Origin: CAYVWB01 sp964455395
GTDB lineage: Bacteria > Desulfobacterota > Desulfovibrionia > Desulfovibrionales > Desulfovibrionaceae
Assembly: GCA_964455395.1 (NCBI GenBank)
Contig: CAYVWB010000012.1
Location: 15,257 to 79,256 of the forward strand
Length of the DNA: 64,000 nucleotides
Direction of reading: 5' to 3'
This document shows, piece by piece, positions 52,852 to 61,897 of this stretch. Position numbers and translations under genes: made by a program. The notes below the pieces were generated by a model that worked only from the letters and a program-made list of their open reading frames with translations, was not told the origin of the DNA and made no database searches. Within the stretch, counting starts at the first letter, position 1. Each line of letters opens with the position of its first letter.

Positions 52852-54582
52852 ATGAGCGACCAATTCGATTTCCCGCCTCCGGACGCAGAGCCTGCCGGCG
52901 ACGCCAACGACGACCTCCATGGCGGCTTCGCGCCGCCCGACGACCGCTTCGCGCCGCCCCCTGACGACGCTGGCGACTTCAGCGCGGAGTTCGCTTCCGG
53001 TGGTTTTGACGGTCCCGGCCGCCCTGTGTCGCCCGCAACGCGCTTGGCCGGCTCGAACAACGCTCCCGGCGAACCCGCGCGGCCCGGCGACCCCGGCTCG
53101 CTGGGCGAACCCGAAGTCCCCATGCGCGAGACCATCGCCAAAGCCATGGACCGCGCCAACCCCACTCGCGGGCGGCACGCCAGCGTCAGCGACCTCGTCC
53201 GCAAGACTCCGCCCCACAGTCTGGAAGCCGAACAAGCCGTGCTGGGCGGCGTCTTCCTGAAAGCGAGCGCCTTCTACAACCTGGTGGACATCCTCCGTCC
53301 GGACGATTTCTACTATCCCGCGCACCAAGCCATTTTCCGCGCTTTCGTGGAGCTCTACTCCAAGAACGAACCCTTTGATATCGTCGCCACGGCGGAGCTC
53401 CTCAAACGCAAAGGCGAACTCGAGCGCGTGGGCGGCGCCGCCTACCTCGCGGAGTTGGCGCAGTCCGTGCTCAGCGCAGCCAACGCCAGCTATCACGCCC
53501 GCCTCGTGCGCGACAAAGCCGTCATGCGCGAACTCATCGACGCCGCCAGCGAGACCATCGCCGCCAGCTTCGACGGCGGCGAGGCCGTGGAGACCATTCT
53601 GGAGCACGCCGAACAAGCGGTCTTCAAGATCGCGCAGCGTTCCTCCACGGCGGTCTTCGCCGAGTCCAAGTCCTTGGTGGAGAAGGTTTTTCAGGACCTG
53701 GCCAAGCGCACGGAGCGTCAGGAACTCGTCACCGGCGTCTCCACGGGGTACCACAAGCTCAACGAGCTTACCGCGGGGTTCCAGCCCACGGACCTCATCA
53801 TCATCGCAGCACGGCCTTCCATGGGGAAAACAGCTTTCGCGCTGAACGTGGCCATGCGCGCCGCCGTGATGGAAGGCACGCCCACGGCCATCTACTCTCT
53901 GGAGATGGGCAAGGACCAGCTCATGCAGCGCATGCTCTGCGCCTGGGGCAAAGTGGACCTCGCTGGCTTGCGTCGCGGCTACATCCACGACGACGACTGG
54001 ACGCGCCTCTACGACGCGGCGGACCATCTCTCCCGCGCGCCCATTTTCATCGACGACACGCCGGCCCTTTCCACCATCGAACTGCGGGGCCGTTCCCGTC
54101 GTCTCAAGATGCAGCACGACCTGGGACTGGTAGTGGTGGACTACCTCCAGCTCATGCGCGCCAGTAGCAAGCCCGACAGCCGCGAACAGGAAATCTCCGA
54201 GATATCCCGTTCCCTCAAGGCGCTGGCCAAGGAACTGGAGATCCCTGTCATCGCGCTTTCCCAGCTCAACCGGAAAGTGGAGGAGCGCAGCGACAAGACG
54301 CCCATGCTCTCTGACTTGCGCGAATCCGGCGCCATCGAGCAGGACGCCGACGTCATCGCGTTCCTCTACCGCGACGAGGTCTACAACAAACGCGACGACA
54401 ACCCCCGCAAAGGCACGGCGGACGTCATCATCGGCAAACAGCGCAACGGGCCCACCGGCGCGGTCTCCCTGGCGTATTTGGGCTACTGCACCGCCTTCGA
54501 GGAATTGGCGCAGGATTTGGCGCCGCCGGACATGGAGATGGGCGACATGAACAGCGCCGCCTCGGCGAATTCGCAGGGCTAG
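52852..54582 (+). CDS. dnaB: replicative DNA helicase DnaB
   Basis: A 576-residue protein. Residues from about 118 (PPHSLEAEQAVLGG) match the whole DnaB: the N-terminal collar domain, then the RecA-like motor with Walker A ARPSMGKTAF near 320, Walker B LVVVDYLQLM and the late SDLRESGAIEQDADV. The first 115 residues are a Pro/Asp/Gly-rich extension, likely disordered, that most DnaB proteins lack. It unwinds DNA at the fork. It follows rplI as in many bacteria. Confidence 0.96.
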   Translation: MSDQFDFPPPDAEPAGDANDDLHGGFAPPDDRFAPPPDDAGDFSAEFASGGFDGPGRPVSPATRLAGSNNAPGEPARPGDPGSLGEPEVPMRETIAKAMDRANPTRGRHASVSDLVRKTPPHSLEAEQAVLGGVFLKASAFYNLVDILRPDDFYYPAHQAIFRAFVELYSKNEPFDIVATAELLKRKGELERVGGAAYLAELAQSVLSAANASYHARLVRDKAVMRELIDAASETIAASFDGGEAVETILEHAEQAVFKIAQRSSTAVFAESKSLVEKVFQDLAKRTERQELVTGVSTGYHKLNELTAGFQPTDLIIIAARPSMGKTAFALNVAMRAAVMEGTPTAIYSLEMGKDQLMQRMLCAWGKVDLAGLRRGYIHDDDWTRLYDAADHLSRAPIFIDDTPALSTIELRGRSRRLKMQHDLGLVVVDYLQLMRASSKPDSREQEISEISRSLKALAKELEIPVIALSQLNRKVEERSDKTPMLSDLRESGAIEQDADVIAFLYRDEVYNKRDDNPRKGTADVIIGKQRNGPTGAVSLAYLGYCTAFEELAQDLAPPDMEMGDMNSAASANSQG

Positions 54583-54874
54583 CCAGTCCTGACTGGGGGA
54601 GCGCCCCCTGATGTGCGCCGCGCGGCGTTTTCCCGGGAGGCGGCCGCGCCCCCAGGCGGCGTCGAAGCGGGTGAGCGCTCTGCATTGAATCCGGTTGCGA
54701 ACGTTTCGCCGGCGCCAGTCCGGTCCCTCAATCCGCCTGGGGAAGAGGGGACGACGAGTGAACCACAGGGCGCGCAGCCGACGCATCATTCGTGTTCAGC
54801 CGGAAGCATTAGCCATTGTTGGTCAAGTAGCTATTTGGCAAGACATTTCAAGCCACGACGATCGAGAGTTCTCC

Positions 54875-56176
54875 ATGGAAATCTTCCACCCCGCCGAAGT
54901 GCTCTCCCGTGACGAGCTCGCCGCCGTCCAGACGGACCGCTTGCGCCGCATCGTCGCGCACGCCGCCAACAGCCCCTTCTACGCCGAGGCCTTCCGCGAG
55001 GCCGGCGTTTCCCCCGAGGCCATTCACAGCCCGGAGGACGTGGTCAAGCTCCCCTTCACCACCAAGGACGACCTCCGCGCAGCCTATCCCTTCGGCCTGC
55101 TCGCCGCCGAACACAAGGACCTCGTCCGGCTTCACGCTTCCAGCGGCACCACAGGGGCGCCCACCGTGGTCTATCACACCCGCCGCGACATCGAGACCTG
55201 GGCCGACCTCATGGCGCGCTGCATGCACATGGCCGGCGTCCGGCCCGAAGACGTCTTCCAGAACATGGCCGGCTACGGCCTCTTCACCGGCGGCTTGGGC
55301 ATCCACTACGGCGCGGAGCGTCTCGGCTGCCTCACCATCCCCGCCGGCGCCGGCAACACCATGCGGCAGATCAAGCTCATCCAGGACTTCAACGTCACCG
55401 TCCTCCATGTCATTCCGTCCTACGCGCTCTATCTGGCGGAGTGGCTGCGGGACAAAGGCTACGACCCCACGGCGTTGCCCCCGCGCATCGCGCTCATCGG
55501 CGCGGAGCCCCACACGGAGGAGACGCGTCGTCGCATCGAGGACATGCTCCACGTCAAGGCGTACAATTCCTACGGCCTTTCGGAGATGAACGGCCCCGGG
55601 GTGGCCTTCGAATGCGTGCATCAGCAAGGCATGCACTTGTGGGAGGACGCTTTCATCGCGGAGATTCTGGATCCCGAGACCCTGGCCCCGGTGGCTGATG
55701 GGGAGGTGGGCGAACTGGTGATGACCACCCTCACGCGCGAGGGCATGCCCGTCATCCGCTACCGCACCCGGGATCTGACGCGTTTTCTGCCCGGGGAGTG
55801 CCCCTGCGGTCGGGTCCACCGCCGCCTGGACCGCATCGCGGGCCGCGCGGACGACATGCTCATCATCAAAGGGGTGAACATCTACCCCATGCAAGTGGAA
55901 GCCGTGCTCATGGGCGTCCCCGAGGTGGGCCAGAACTATCAGATCGTCCTGGAGCGCGAAGGGTTCATCGACCAGCTCAAGGTCCGCGTGGAGGTGAAGG
56001 AAGAGCACTTCGTGGAGGACATGCGGGTGTTGAACGCCTTGCAGAAGCGCCTCACGGGGCTCTTGCGCGACGAACTCCTCGTCACGCCGCGCGTGGAACT
56101 GGTGGAGTCTCACAGCCTGCCCCGCAGCGAGGGCAAGGCGAGCCGCGTCCTGGATACGCGCGACGCCACGGAGTAA
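54875..56176 (+). CDS. paaK: phenylacetate-CoA ligase family enzyme
   Basis: A 433-residue adenylate-forming enzyme of usual PaaK length. The P-loop SSGTTGAPT is intact at about residues 89-97, followed by YGLSEMNGPG, the RTRDLTRF segment and GRADDMLIIKGVNIYP. It activates an aryl or related carboxylate with ATP and CoA. The start at 54875 fits the homologous N-terminus; the frame is open further upstream. PaaK genes next to dnaB or trmI are frequent in Desulfovibrio-type genomes, where the substrate is rarely known. Confidence 0.9.
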   Translation: MEIFHPAEVLSRDELAAVQTDRLRRIVAHAANSPFYAEAFREAGVSPEAIHSPEDVVKLPFTTKDDLRAAYPFGLLAAEHKDLVRLHASSGTTGAPTVVYHTRRDIETWADLMARCMHMAGVRPEDVFQNMAGYGLFTGGLGIHYGAERLGCLTIPAGAGNTMRQIKLIQDFNVTVLHVIPSYALYLAEWLRDKGYDPTALPPRIALIGAEPHTEETRRRIEDMLHVKAYNSYGLSEMNGPGVAFECVHQQGMHLWEDAFIAEILDPETLAPVADGEVGELVMTTLTREGMPVIRYRTRDLTRFLPGECPCGRVHRRLDRIAGRADDMLIIKGVNIYPMQVEAVLMGVPEVGQNYQIVLEREGFIDQLKVRVEVKEEHFVEDMRVLNALQKRLTGLLRDELLVTPRVELVESHSLPRSEGKASRVLDTRDATE

Positions 56177-56179
56177 GCC

Positions 56180-56692
56180 ATGCCCTGGATGGAGATCTGG
56201 ACCCTGCTGTACATCGTCCTGCTCTGCGCGCTCATGTTTCTGCACGTGCTGAGCCTGCCAGCCAACTGGGCCGTTCTCGCGCTCATCCTCATCTGGAAAC
56301 TGGCGCACCCGGCCTTGGAGTTCGGCTGGTCCCTCTTCGGCGTGCTCGTCGTCGTCTGCGTGGTGGGGGAGATCATCGAATTCATCACGAAATATTACGG
56401 TGCCAAGCGGTTCGGCGGCTCCAGGCGCGGGGGGTGGGGCGGCATTCTCGGGGCCATAGTCGGGGGTATTCTCGGCGCGCCCATCCTGTTCGGCCTCGGC
56501 GCCATCCCGGGCGCTCTCCTTGGCGCCTTCGCCGGCTGCCTGTTCATGGAGATGGACCAAGGCCGGCCATTCTCCGACGCCAAACGCGCGGCTTGGGGCG
56601 CCATGCTCGGCAATTTCGCGGGCATGGTCGCCAAGCTCGGCCTCGGCATTTTCATGCTGGTCCTCGCCATTCCCCGTCTCTGGCCAAACTGA
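56180..56692 (+). CDS. DUF456-family membrane protein
   Basis: A 170-residue protein with four or five membrane segments. VLSLPANWAVLALI and the glycine-rich EIIEFITKYYGAKRFGGS followed by a GxxxG-rich stretch match DUF456. The function is unknown. It starts 3 bp after paaK and so is translated with it. Confidence 0.88.
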   Translation: MPWMEIWTLLYIVLLCALMFLHVLSLPANWAVLALILIWKLAHPALEFGWSLFGVLVVVCVVGEIIEFITKYYGAKRFGGSRRGGWGGILGAIVGGILGAPILFGLGAIPGALLGAFAGCLFMEMDQGRPFSDAKRAAWGAMLGNFAGMVAKLGLGIFMLVLAIPRLWPN

Positions 56693-56854
56693 ACCTGCCG
56701 CTCCCCGCCGCTCTTCGCCGCTCTTTGCAGTCCCTCGTCAGCTGGAAGGGGCGCCTGCACGGCGCCGGCGCAATGACGGACGGCGTCGCTCGGTCTCGGC
56801 GCCATCCCCGGGGCGTTGGTGGCGTGCGTCGGGGAATCAATCAAGGATCGAGAT

Positions 56855-57610
56855 ATGCTACCCCATTTCGCAGTGGTGATGGTCGGCACGAAATTCTCCG
56901 AGAACGTGGGCTCCGCGGCGCGGGCCATGGCGAACATGGGGGTCGGCGAACTGGTGCTGGCGGCCCCGCGCGGCTACGACGAAGCCAGAGCGTTGTCCCT
57001 GGCCACCCCCAAAGGCGCAGCAGTCTTGCGCAACATCCGGGTGGAGCCGGACCTCGCCGCGGCCCTCGCCCCCTACGCCAAGGTGTACGCCACCACGGCG
57101 CGCACGGGAGGATGGCGCCGGGAAGTCGCCACGCCGGCGCAAGTGGTCGCCGAGATGCACGAAGTGATGGCCGAAGGCGAGGCGGGTCGCGTGGCCGTGG
57201 TCTTCGGGCCGGAGGATCGCGGCCTCACCAACGAGGAGATCGAGGTCTGCGGGCAAGTGGTCACCATCCCCACGGTGGATGACGCCAGCTCCCTGAACGT
57301 GGCGCAAGCCGTGCTGGTGCTCTGCTACGAGGTCTTCAAGAGCCGGCCCGGCAAGCCTTTCCGGCCTGCGGGCGCCGGCGGGGAGTCCCGGCTGGCCACC
57401 CATGCCGAGCAGGAGGCCCTTTTCGCGGCCATGCAGGAGGCGCTCACCGTCATCGACTTCCTCAAGGGAGACAACCCCGCCTACTGGATGCTGCCGGTGC
57501 GGCGCTTCCTGCAGCGCATGCGATTGCGTCGGCGGGAGGTGAACCTGCTCATGGGGGTGTGTCGGCAGGTCCTGTGGATGGCCTCCCTGCGCGAGCGACC
57601 CGGGCCATGA
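56855..57610 (+). CDS. trmJ: SpoU-family tRNA methyltransferase (TrmJ-like)
   Basis: A 251-residue SPOUT enzyme. VMVGTKFSENVGSAARAMANMG at the start, VVFGPEDRGLTNEEI and the C-terminal IPTVDDASSLNVAQAV form the knotted SAM site. TrmJ makes 2'-O-methyl at tRNA position 32. AAGGA lies 7 bp before the ATG at 56855. The length and the C-terminal helical tail agree with TrmJ rather than TrmH or RlmB. Confidence 0.9.
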   Translation: MLPHFAVVMVGTKFSENVGSAARAMANMGVGELVLAAPRGYDEARALSLATPKGAAVLRNIRVEPDLAAALAPYAKVYATTARTGGWRREVATPAQVVAEMHEVMAEGEAGRVAVVFGPEDRGLTNEEIEVCGQVVTIPTVDDASSLNVAQAVLVLCYEVFKSRPGKPFRPAGAGGESRLATHAEQEALFAAMQEALTVIDFLKGDNPAYWMLPVRRFLQRMRLRRREVNLLMGVCRQVLWMASLRERPGP

Positions 57611-57623
57611 CGACCGGACGCTG

Positions 57624-57776
57624 CTACAACCGGCCCAGCAACAGCAGGATGAGCAATATGAGCAGGATGAGACCAAGGCCGCCGCTTGGTCCGTAGCCCC
57701 ACCGGCGGCTGTAAGGCCAGGAAGGCAAGGCGGCGATGAGCAGCACGATGAGGATGATGAAGAGCAGCAGATTCAT
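57624..57776 (-). CDS. small hydrophobic protein (DUF3309-like)
   Basis: A 50-residue protein: a membrane helix (LLLFIILIVLLIAAL), then the conserved-looking PYSRRWGYGPSGGLG, then a second helix. This W-x-YGPSGG turn between two helices is typical of DUF3309. AGGAG lies 7 bp before the ATG at 57776. The role is unknown, and it often occurs next to stress-type genes such as the CsbD-like gene upstream. Confidence 0.8.
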   Translation of the reverse strand: MNLLLFIILIVLLIAALPSWPYSRRWGYGPSGGLGLILLILLILLLLGRL

Positions 57777-57872
57777 GACGTCACTCCTGATGTTTGGCTT
57801 CGGCGACAACTTCGTGAGCGCCCCCCCTGCGAGGGGCGGCTCGTGGGAACGCAGGGCGGCGCTGGATGCGCG

Positions 57873-58079
57873 CTAGCGGCCGCGGGGTGTCGTCATCCAC
57901 TGGTCCACCTCTCGTTCGGCCTCTTCACGAGACTTGCCGTACGCTTCCTGCACCGCGCCCACGAGCTTGTCGCGTTCGCCGTCCACCTGCTCCAGATGGT
58001 CGTCGGTCAGCTTGCCCCACTGGACCTTGGCTTCGCCTTTCAGCTGATTCCACTTGCCTTTGAGCTCTTCCGTATTCAT
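57873..58079 (-). CDS. CsbD-family stress protein
   Basis: A 68-residue hydrophilic protein. TEELKGKWNQLKGEAKVQWGKLT is the repeating CsbD pattern, and it is followed by DDHLEQVDGERDKLVG. CsbD-like proteins are induced by general stress; their action is unclear. AGGAG lies 7 bp before the ATG at 58079. It lies 96 bp upstream of the DUF3309-like gene on the same strand. Confidence 0.92.
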   Translation of the reverse strand: MNTEELKGKWNQLKGEAKVQWGKLTDDHLEQVDGERDKLVGAVQEAYGKSREEAEREVDQWMTTPRGR

Positions 58080-58259
58080 GAGGAATCTCCTGTGTATGGG
58101 TGTCTCGGTGGAAGGATGCGGGCATCGGTCATGCATCCACCACGCAACCATACGCCATGTCTCGGGGGAGCGGCTGTCAGGGGAAACCCCGGCGCGGTCT
58201 GGGACAATGGCGCGCCATGCCGTGAGCGACGCGACTACCCCGGCCCGGGGCCGATTCGG

Positions 58260-58844
58260 TCAGACGTCATCGGAAGAGGGGGAGGACAGCGCGGTCGGGG
58301 GGTGACGCAGCGCTTTCGCGTAGCGTTCGTGTTCGCTGTAGAGACATCCGCAGTACTGCTGACGGTAGACGCCCCACGCTTTGGAGAGACGTATCCCCTC
58401 GGCCCAGCCCTCGCGCCAGTCCTCATGGTGGAACACGACAGCGGAGTTCCCGGCGACGTCGCGACCGAGCTGCGCGATGACTTCGTGCTGCTGCTTGACG
58501 GAGTAGAGCAGGGTCGTGCTGAACGCCTGGAACCCGCCCCGCCTGGCGATGGCGTGGGTGCGTTCCAGGCGCATGGCGTAGCAGTGGAAGCAGCGGTTGG
58601 CTTCCCGGTGCGCCACAGCGCGAAAGAACGCCTGGGGGTGGTGTTCGTCGTCCTTGTAGATGACCTTCACGCCCAGCCGCGAGGCTGTCTGCGCCACGCC
58701 TTCGCGACGCCGCAGGTACTCTTGCAGGGGGTGGATGTTCGGGTTGGTGAAGAGGCCCGTGACCTCGAAACCCTGGTCCTGCAAACGCTGCACGGGGTGG
58801 ATGGCGCAAGGGCCGCAGCAGATGTGGAGGAGGAGGCGCGCCAT
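58260..58844 (-). CDS. queH: epoxyqueuosine reductase QueH
   Basis: A 194-residue protein. LLHICCGPCA at the N-terminus, CFHCYAMR in the middle and YCGCLYSE near the end supply the cysteines for the iron-sulfur cluster and metal site of QueH (formerly DUF208). It reduces epoxyqueuosine in tRNA to queuosine, and replaces the unrelated QueG. The ribosome site is not clear. It lies after rng on the same strand, past a strong hairpin. Confidence 0.92.
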   Translation of the reverse strand: MARLLLHICCGPCAIHPVQRLQDQGFEVTGLFTNPNIHPLQEYLRRREGVAQTASRLGVKVIYKDDEHHPQAFFRAVAHREANRCFHCYAMRLERTHAIARRGGFQAFSTTLLYSVKQQHEVIAQLGRDVAGNSAVVFHHEDWREGWAEGIRLSKAWGVYRQQYCGCLYSEHERYAKALRHPPTALSSPSSDDV

Positions 58845-58872
58845 GGCCGCACCATAGCGCGAAGACGCGTGC

Positions 58873-58909
58873 GGGGAAAGGCCTGCGCCGAGGCCTCCCC
58901 CCTTTCCCC
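58873..58909. terminator. strong hairpin between rng and queH
   Basis: GGGGAAAGG (58873-58881) pairs with CCTTTCCCC (58901-58909), and an inner AGGCCT can pair with its repeat. It lies 25 bp after the rng stop. No T-run follows on the minus strand, so it could also be an RNA processing or stabilising structure. Confidence 0.45.
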
Positions 58910-58933
58910 CTGCGTGTGGGGCCCGCAGCGAGG

Positions 58934-60397
58934 CTACTCGATGGACACGGTCACGGTGGTCTGGAAGTCCTCCTCCAGCTGGAGAAGCTTTTCCTTCTTG
59001 TTGTTGAGCAGATAGAGGGCGAGCTCCGGTTTCGTCTTGAAGACCAGGCCAGCCTCCCGCGGCGCTTGCGCGCGCAACATCTGGTAGATGGTCTTCAGCG
59101 CCTGCATGGATTGCCACTCCATGTTGCGGCGCGAGCCGGCGCCGTTGCAGCACGGGCAGGGCTCCGTGGAGACGGAGAGCGCAGAGGAGCCGATACGCTG
59201 GCGCACCACCTGGAGCAGACCGAATTTGCTGAGCCGGCCCACGTCGTGGCGGGCGCGGTCCACTTTCATGGCGTTGCGCAGCGCTTTTTCCACCTCGGCG
59301 CACTGCTTGCGGTCCTTGATCTCGATGAAGTCGATGACCACTTGGCCACCCACGTCGCGCAGACGCAGTTGTTCCGGGATGGTCTCGGCGGCTTCCAGGT
59401 TGGTGCGGAAGGCCATTTCCTGGAAGGAAGCCTTGCCGCCGATCTTGCCGGAGTTGATGTCCACCGCCATGAGCGCTTCGGTCTGATCGAAGACGAGACG
59501 GCCGCCCGAGGGCAAGTTGACCTCGCGGGCGTAGATCTGCTCCAGCTGTTTGCCCACGCTGAAACGCTCCCACAGGGTGCGCTCCGTGGCGTCGTGGTGT
59601 TTCACCATCTTGGCGCGGCGGGGGAAGATGAGGGAGGCGAACTTGTCCACCTCGTCGAATGTCTCACGGTCGTCCACCCAGACCTCGGCGACATCCTCGG
59701 TGAGATAATCGCGGATGGAGCGCGCAGCGAGGCTGGGCTCCTGGTAGACGAGCTCCGGCGCAGTGGCCTCCTGGCCTTTCTTGCGGACTTCTTTCCAGAG
59801 TCGTTTGAGGAACTGCAAGTCCTTGGCGATGTTGGTCTTGTTGGCGCCCATGCTGGCCGTGCGCACGATGGCCCCCAGACCCTCCTCCAGCTTCACGCCC
59901 TCGATGATCTCCTTGAGGCGCGCGCGTTCGGCTTCGTCCTCCACCTTGCGGGAGACGCCCACTTGCTCGCGGCCCGGGGTCAGCACCACGTACCGGCCCG
60001 GCAAGGAGAGGAAAGTGGTGAGAAACGCGCCTTTGGAGCCCACGGGCTCCTTCACCACCTGCACGAGGATGTCCTGGCCGGCTTTGAGCACCTTCTGGAT
60101 GAGCGGGTACTTGTGGCCTTTGTGGGGGTCGTGGGGCTGGCCGTAGTACTCGGGATGGATCTCGTCGATCTGGAGGAAACCGTTCTTGTGCGCGCCGTAG
60201 TTGATGAACGCCGCTTGCAAGGAAGTGTCTATATTGTGGATGACGCCGCGGTAGATGTTGCCTTTGGTGCGGTGCTGATGGAGCATCTCCACATAATATT
60301 CCTGCACTTTGCCGTCTTCGGTGAGAACCACCTCGACCTGTTCTCCCGGCAGCACGCTGATGAGCATCTTGCGCCGCCGTTTTACGGATGGAGCCAT
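58934..60397 (-). CDS. rng: ribonuclease E/G family (RNase G)
   Basis: A 487-residue enzyme of RNase G length. The N-terminal S1-type domain reads GNIYRGVIHNIDTSLQAAF, the catalytic part has MAVDINSGK and VVIDFIEIKD with the metal-binding aspartates, and CPCCNGAG is the zinc-link motif. It trims 16S rRNA 5' ends and cuts mRNA. GAGG is 7 bp before the ATG. It lacks the RNase E C-terminal scaffold. Confidence 0.94.
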   Translation of the reverse strand: MAPSVKRRRKMLISVLPGEQVEVVLTEDGKVQEYYVEMLHQHRTKGNIYRGVIHNIDTSLQAAFINYGAHKNGFLQIDEIHPEYYGQPHDPHKGHKYPLIQKVLKAGQDILVQVVKEPVGSKGAFLTTFLSLPGRYVVLTPGREQVGVSRKVEDEAERARLKEIIEGVKLEEGLGAIVRTASMGANKTNIAKDLQFLKRLWKEVRKKGQEATAPELVYQEPSLAARSIRDYLTEDVAEVWVDDRETFDEVDKFASLIFPRRAKMVKHHDATERTLWERFSVGKQLEQIYAREVNLPSGGRLVFDQTEALMAVDINSGKIGGKASFQEMAFRTNLEAAETIPEQLRLRDVGGQVVIDFIEIKDRKQCAEVEKALRNAMKVDRARHDVGRLSKFGLLQVVRQRIGSSALSVSTEPCPCCNGAGSRRNMEWQSMQALKTIYQMLRAQAPREAGLVFKTKPELALYLLNNKKEKLLQLEEDFQTTVTVSIE

Positions 60398-60754
60398 GAA
60401 ATAACCTCGAATGTATAAAGATCGTGAAAGAGAGGCCTTTCCCGGTCGCTACCCTCTGCGCCCCTGGCGGTGTGCTTGTCATGCCGTGGGCTCACGTGGC
60501 GGCGTCGTGGTCGTGGGCCGCCATGGGGTAACCTGAGCGCTCGGGGGCCGCACGGCGTGGCGTGGGACCTCGCGAAGCGCCCTGCGCCATACCGGCGTTG
60601 GCGATGGAGCGGCGCGCAGCCGGGGCGTCCACGACGCGTCAGCCGAAGACGGCGCCAGACGGCCGCGTCAATCGTCCACAGCAAGGGCGGCGACCGGGGG
60701 AAAGGCGGCTTTTCGCCAAAAATTTCAAAGAAGCGCAGGGGGTTGGGCGCGCGC
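60398..60754. other. 357-bp intergenic region
   Basis: It lies between the radical SAM gene and rng, both on the minus strand, and so should hold the rng promoter. TATACAT-like sequence at 60411-60419 is a -10 candidate, but it stands only about 14 bp from the start codon and overlaps the leader. I see no gene. Confidence 0.5.
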
Positions 60755-61756
60755 TCACGCGTCGGCGCCGGGAACGATGCGGTAGAATGTCTCCCCATGC
60801 ACATCGCGTTGAGGGTGTATATGCCCGATTTGTGTGAGGATATCAAGCAGTTGGACGAGGTCCGCAGCACTCGCGCCCAGGGCCTGCGACAGCTGCGCAG
60901 CCGTCTGGGGTCTGCGCTGCAGGGACGTCAGCACTTCCATGCGCAGGGCTTCCGCGTCCACGCCGGCCGTGGCCAGCCGGGGACCAGCTTCCTCCAGTCG
61001 ACGGGGGACGCACGCGCCGAGTCCCTCGTCCGCCGCGCACAAGGGGGACAGGGTCTCGCGCCAGAGCGTCAACGTCTCCCGGGGGACGGCTTCGGCCTCG
61101 GCGTACGCTCCCGGCCGGGAGAGAGTGGTCACGTCCACGCGATGAGGCGCGAGCCGCGCCACGTACTCGGCGCAGCGCGCCAAGTCCTCGGCCGTGTCGT
61201 TCACGCCGCGGCAGAGCAGCATCTCCAGATACAGCCGGCCGGCGAAACGCTCCCGAAAGCGCCTCAAGGCCTCGGCCAGGGCGTCCAGCGCGGCCTGGTC
61301 CGGCATCAGTGCGGGGTGCGGTCGGTTCACGGCGCGATAGGCCTCCACGCGCAGGCTGTCCATGGAGGGCAAGACCACGTCTGCGGCGGCCAGCTCCTCG
61401 CGCACGACGGGGTCCGTCATGAGGGTGGCGTTGGTGAGCACCGCGATGGGCGTCTCCGGGAAGCGCGCGCGGGCTCCGGCGATGATCTCTGGCAAGGCCG
61501 TGTTGAGGCAGGGTTCGCCGGCGCCGCCGAGGGTGACGTGGTCCAGTGGCAGATCCGGGTGGGTGGCTCGCCAGCGGTCCAGCTCCTCCAGGAGGACGGC
61601 TGCCGGGACGTAGGGCGCGCGCGTCGTGGTGAGTTTTCGGGTAGGACCCACCTCGCAGTAGAGGCAGTCCAGCGTGCAGATGGGGTGGCCGAGGAGGTCC
61701 AGGCCGAGGGAACGCCCCAGCCGAGAGGAAGCCACGGGTCCGAAGATGAAGTGCAT
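60755..61756 (-). CDS. radical SAM protein
   Basis: A 333-residue protein with the cluster motif CTLDCLYCEVG (C-x3-C-x2-C, residues about 26-33), then LGGAGEPCL and a TIM-barrel-like remainder to about 225. The C-terminal 90 residues look like a winged-helix domain (AAQLSQALGASAADLVQLLDIL). The opening FGPVASSRLGRSLGLD is that of a wide family of MoaA-like SAM proteins without assigned reaction. The ribosome site is weak. No partner gene suggests the substrate. Confidence 0.88.
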   Translation of the reverse strand: MHFIFGPVASSRLGRSLGLDLLGHPICTLDCLYCEVGPTRKLTTTRAPYVPAAVLLEELDRWRATHPDLPLDHVTLGGAGEPCLNTALPEIIAGARARFPETPIAVLTNATLMTDPVVREELAAADVVLPSMDSLRVEAYRAVNRPHPALMPDQAALDALAEALRRFRERFAGRLYLEMLLCRGVNDTAEDLARCAEYVARLAPHRVDVTTLSRPGAYAEAEAVPRETLTLWRETLSPLCAADEGLGACVPRRLEEAGPRLATAGVDAEALRMEVLTSLQRRPQTAAQLSQALGASAADLVQLLDILTQIGHIHPQRDVHGETFYRIVPGADA

Positions 61757-61897
61757 GGGCGCTTCTGGTAATGACGAAGGGTCGGTTTGGCAAGTCCCTT
61801 TTCCTTCGCGAGGAAGTGAGGGGGGCGCCGCGCTCTTGACCATTCCCCACGGCTGACGTACGCCAAACGCCCCGACGTCGTCCCGAAGGAGCACGCC

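Noticed and set aside
54583..54874. N-terminal extension of paaK or a separate small gene
   Set aside because: The frame is open but there is no homology, motif or ribosome site before 54875.
60705..60732. Hairpin GGCG-GCTTTT-CGCC near an A-run
   Set aside because: Four base pairs, and the run is A on the plus strand while the minus-strand order is wrong for a terminator.
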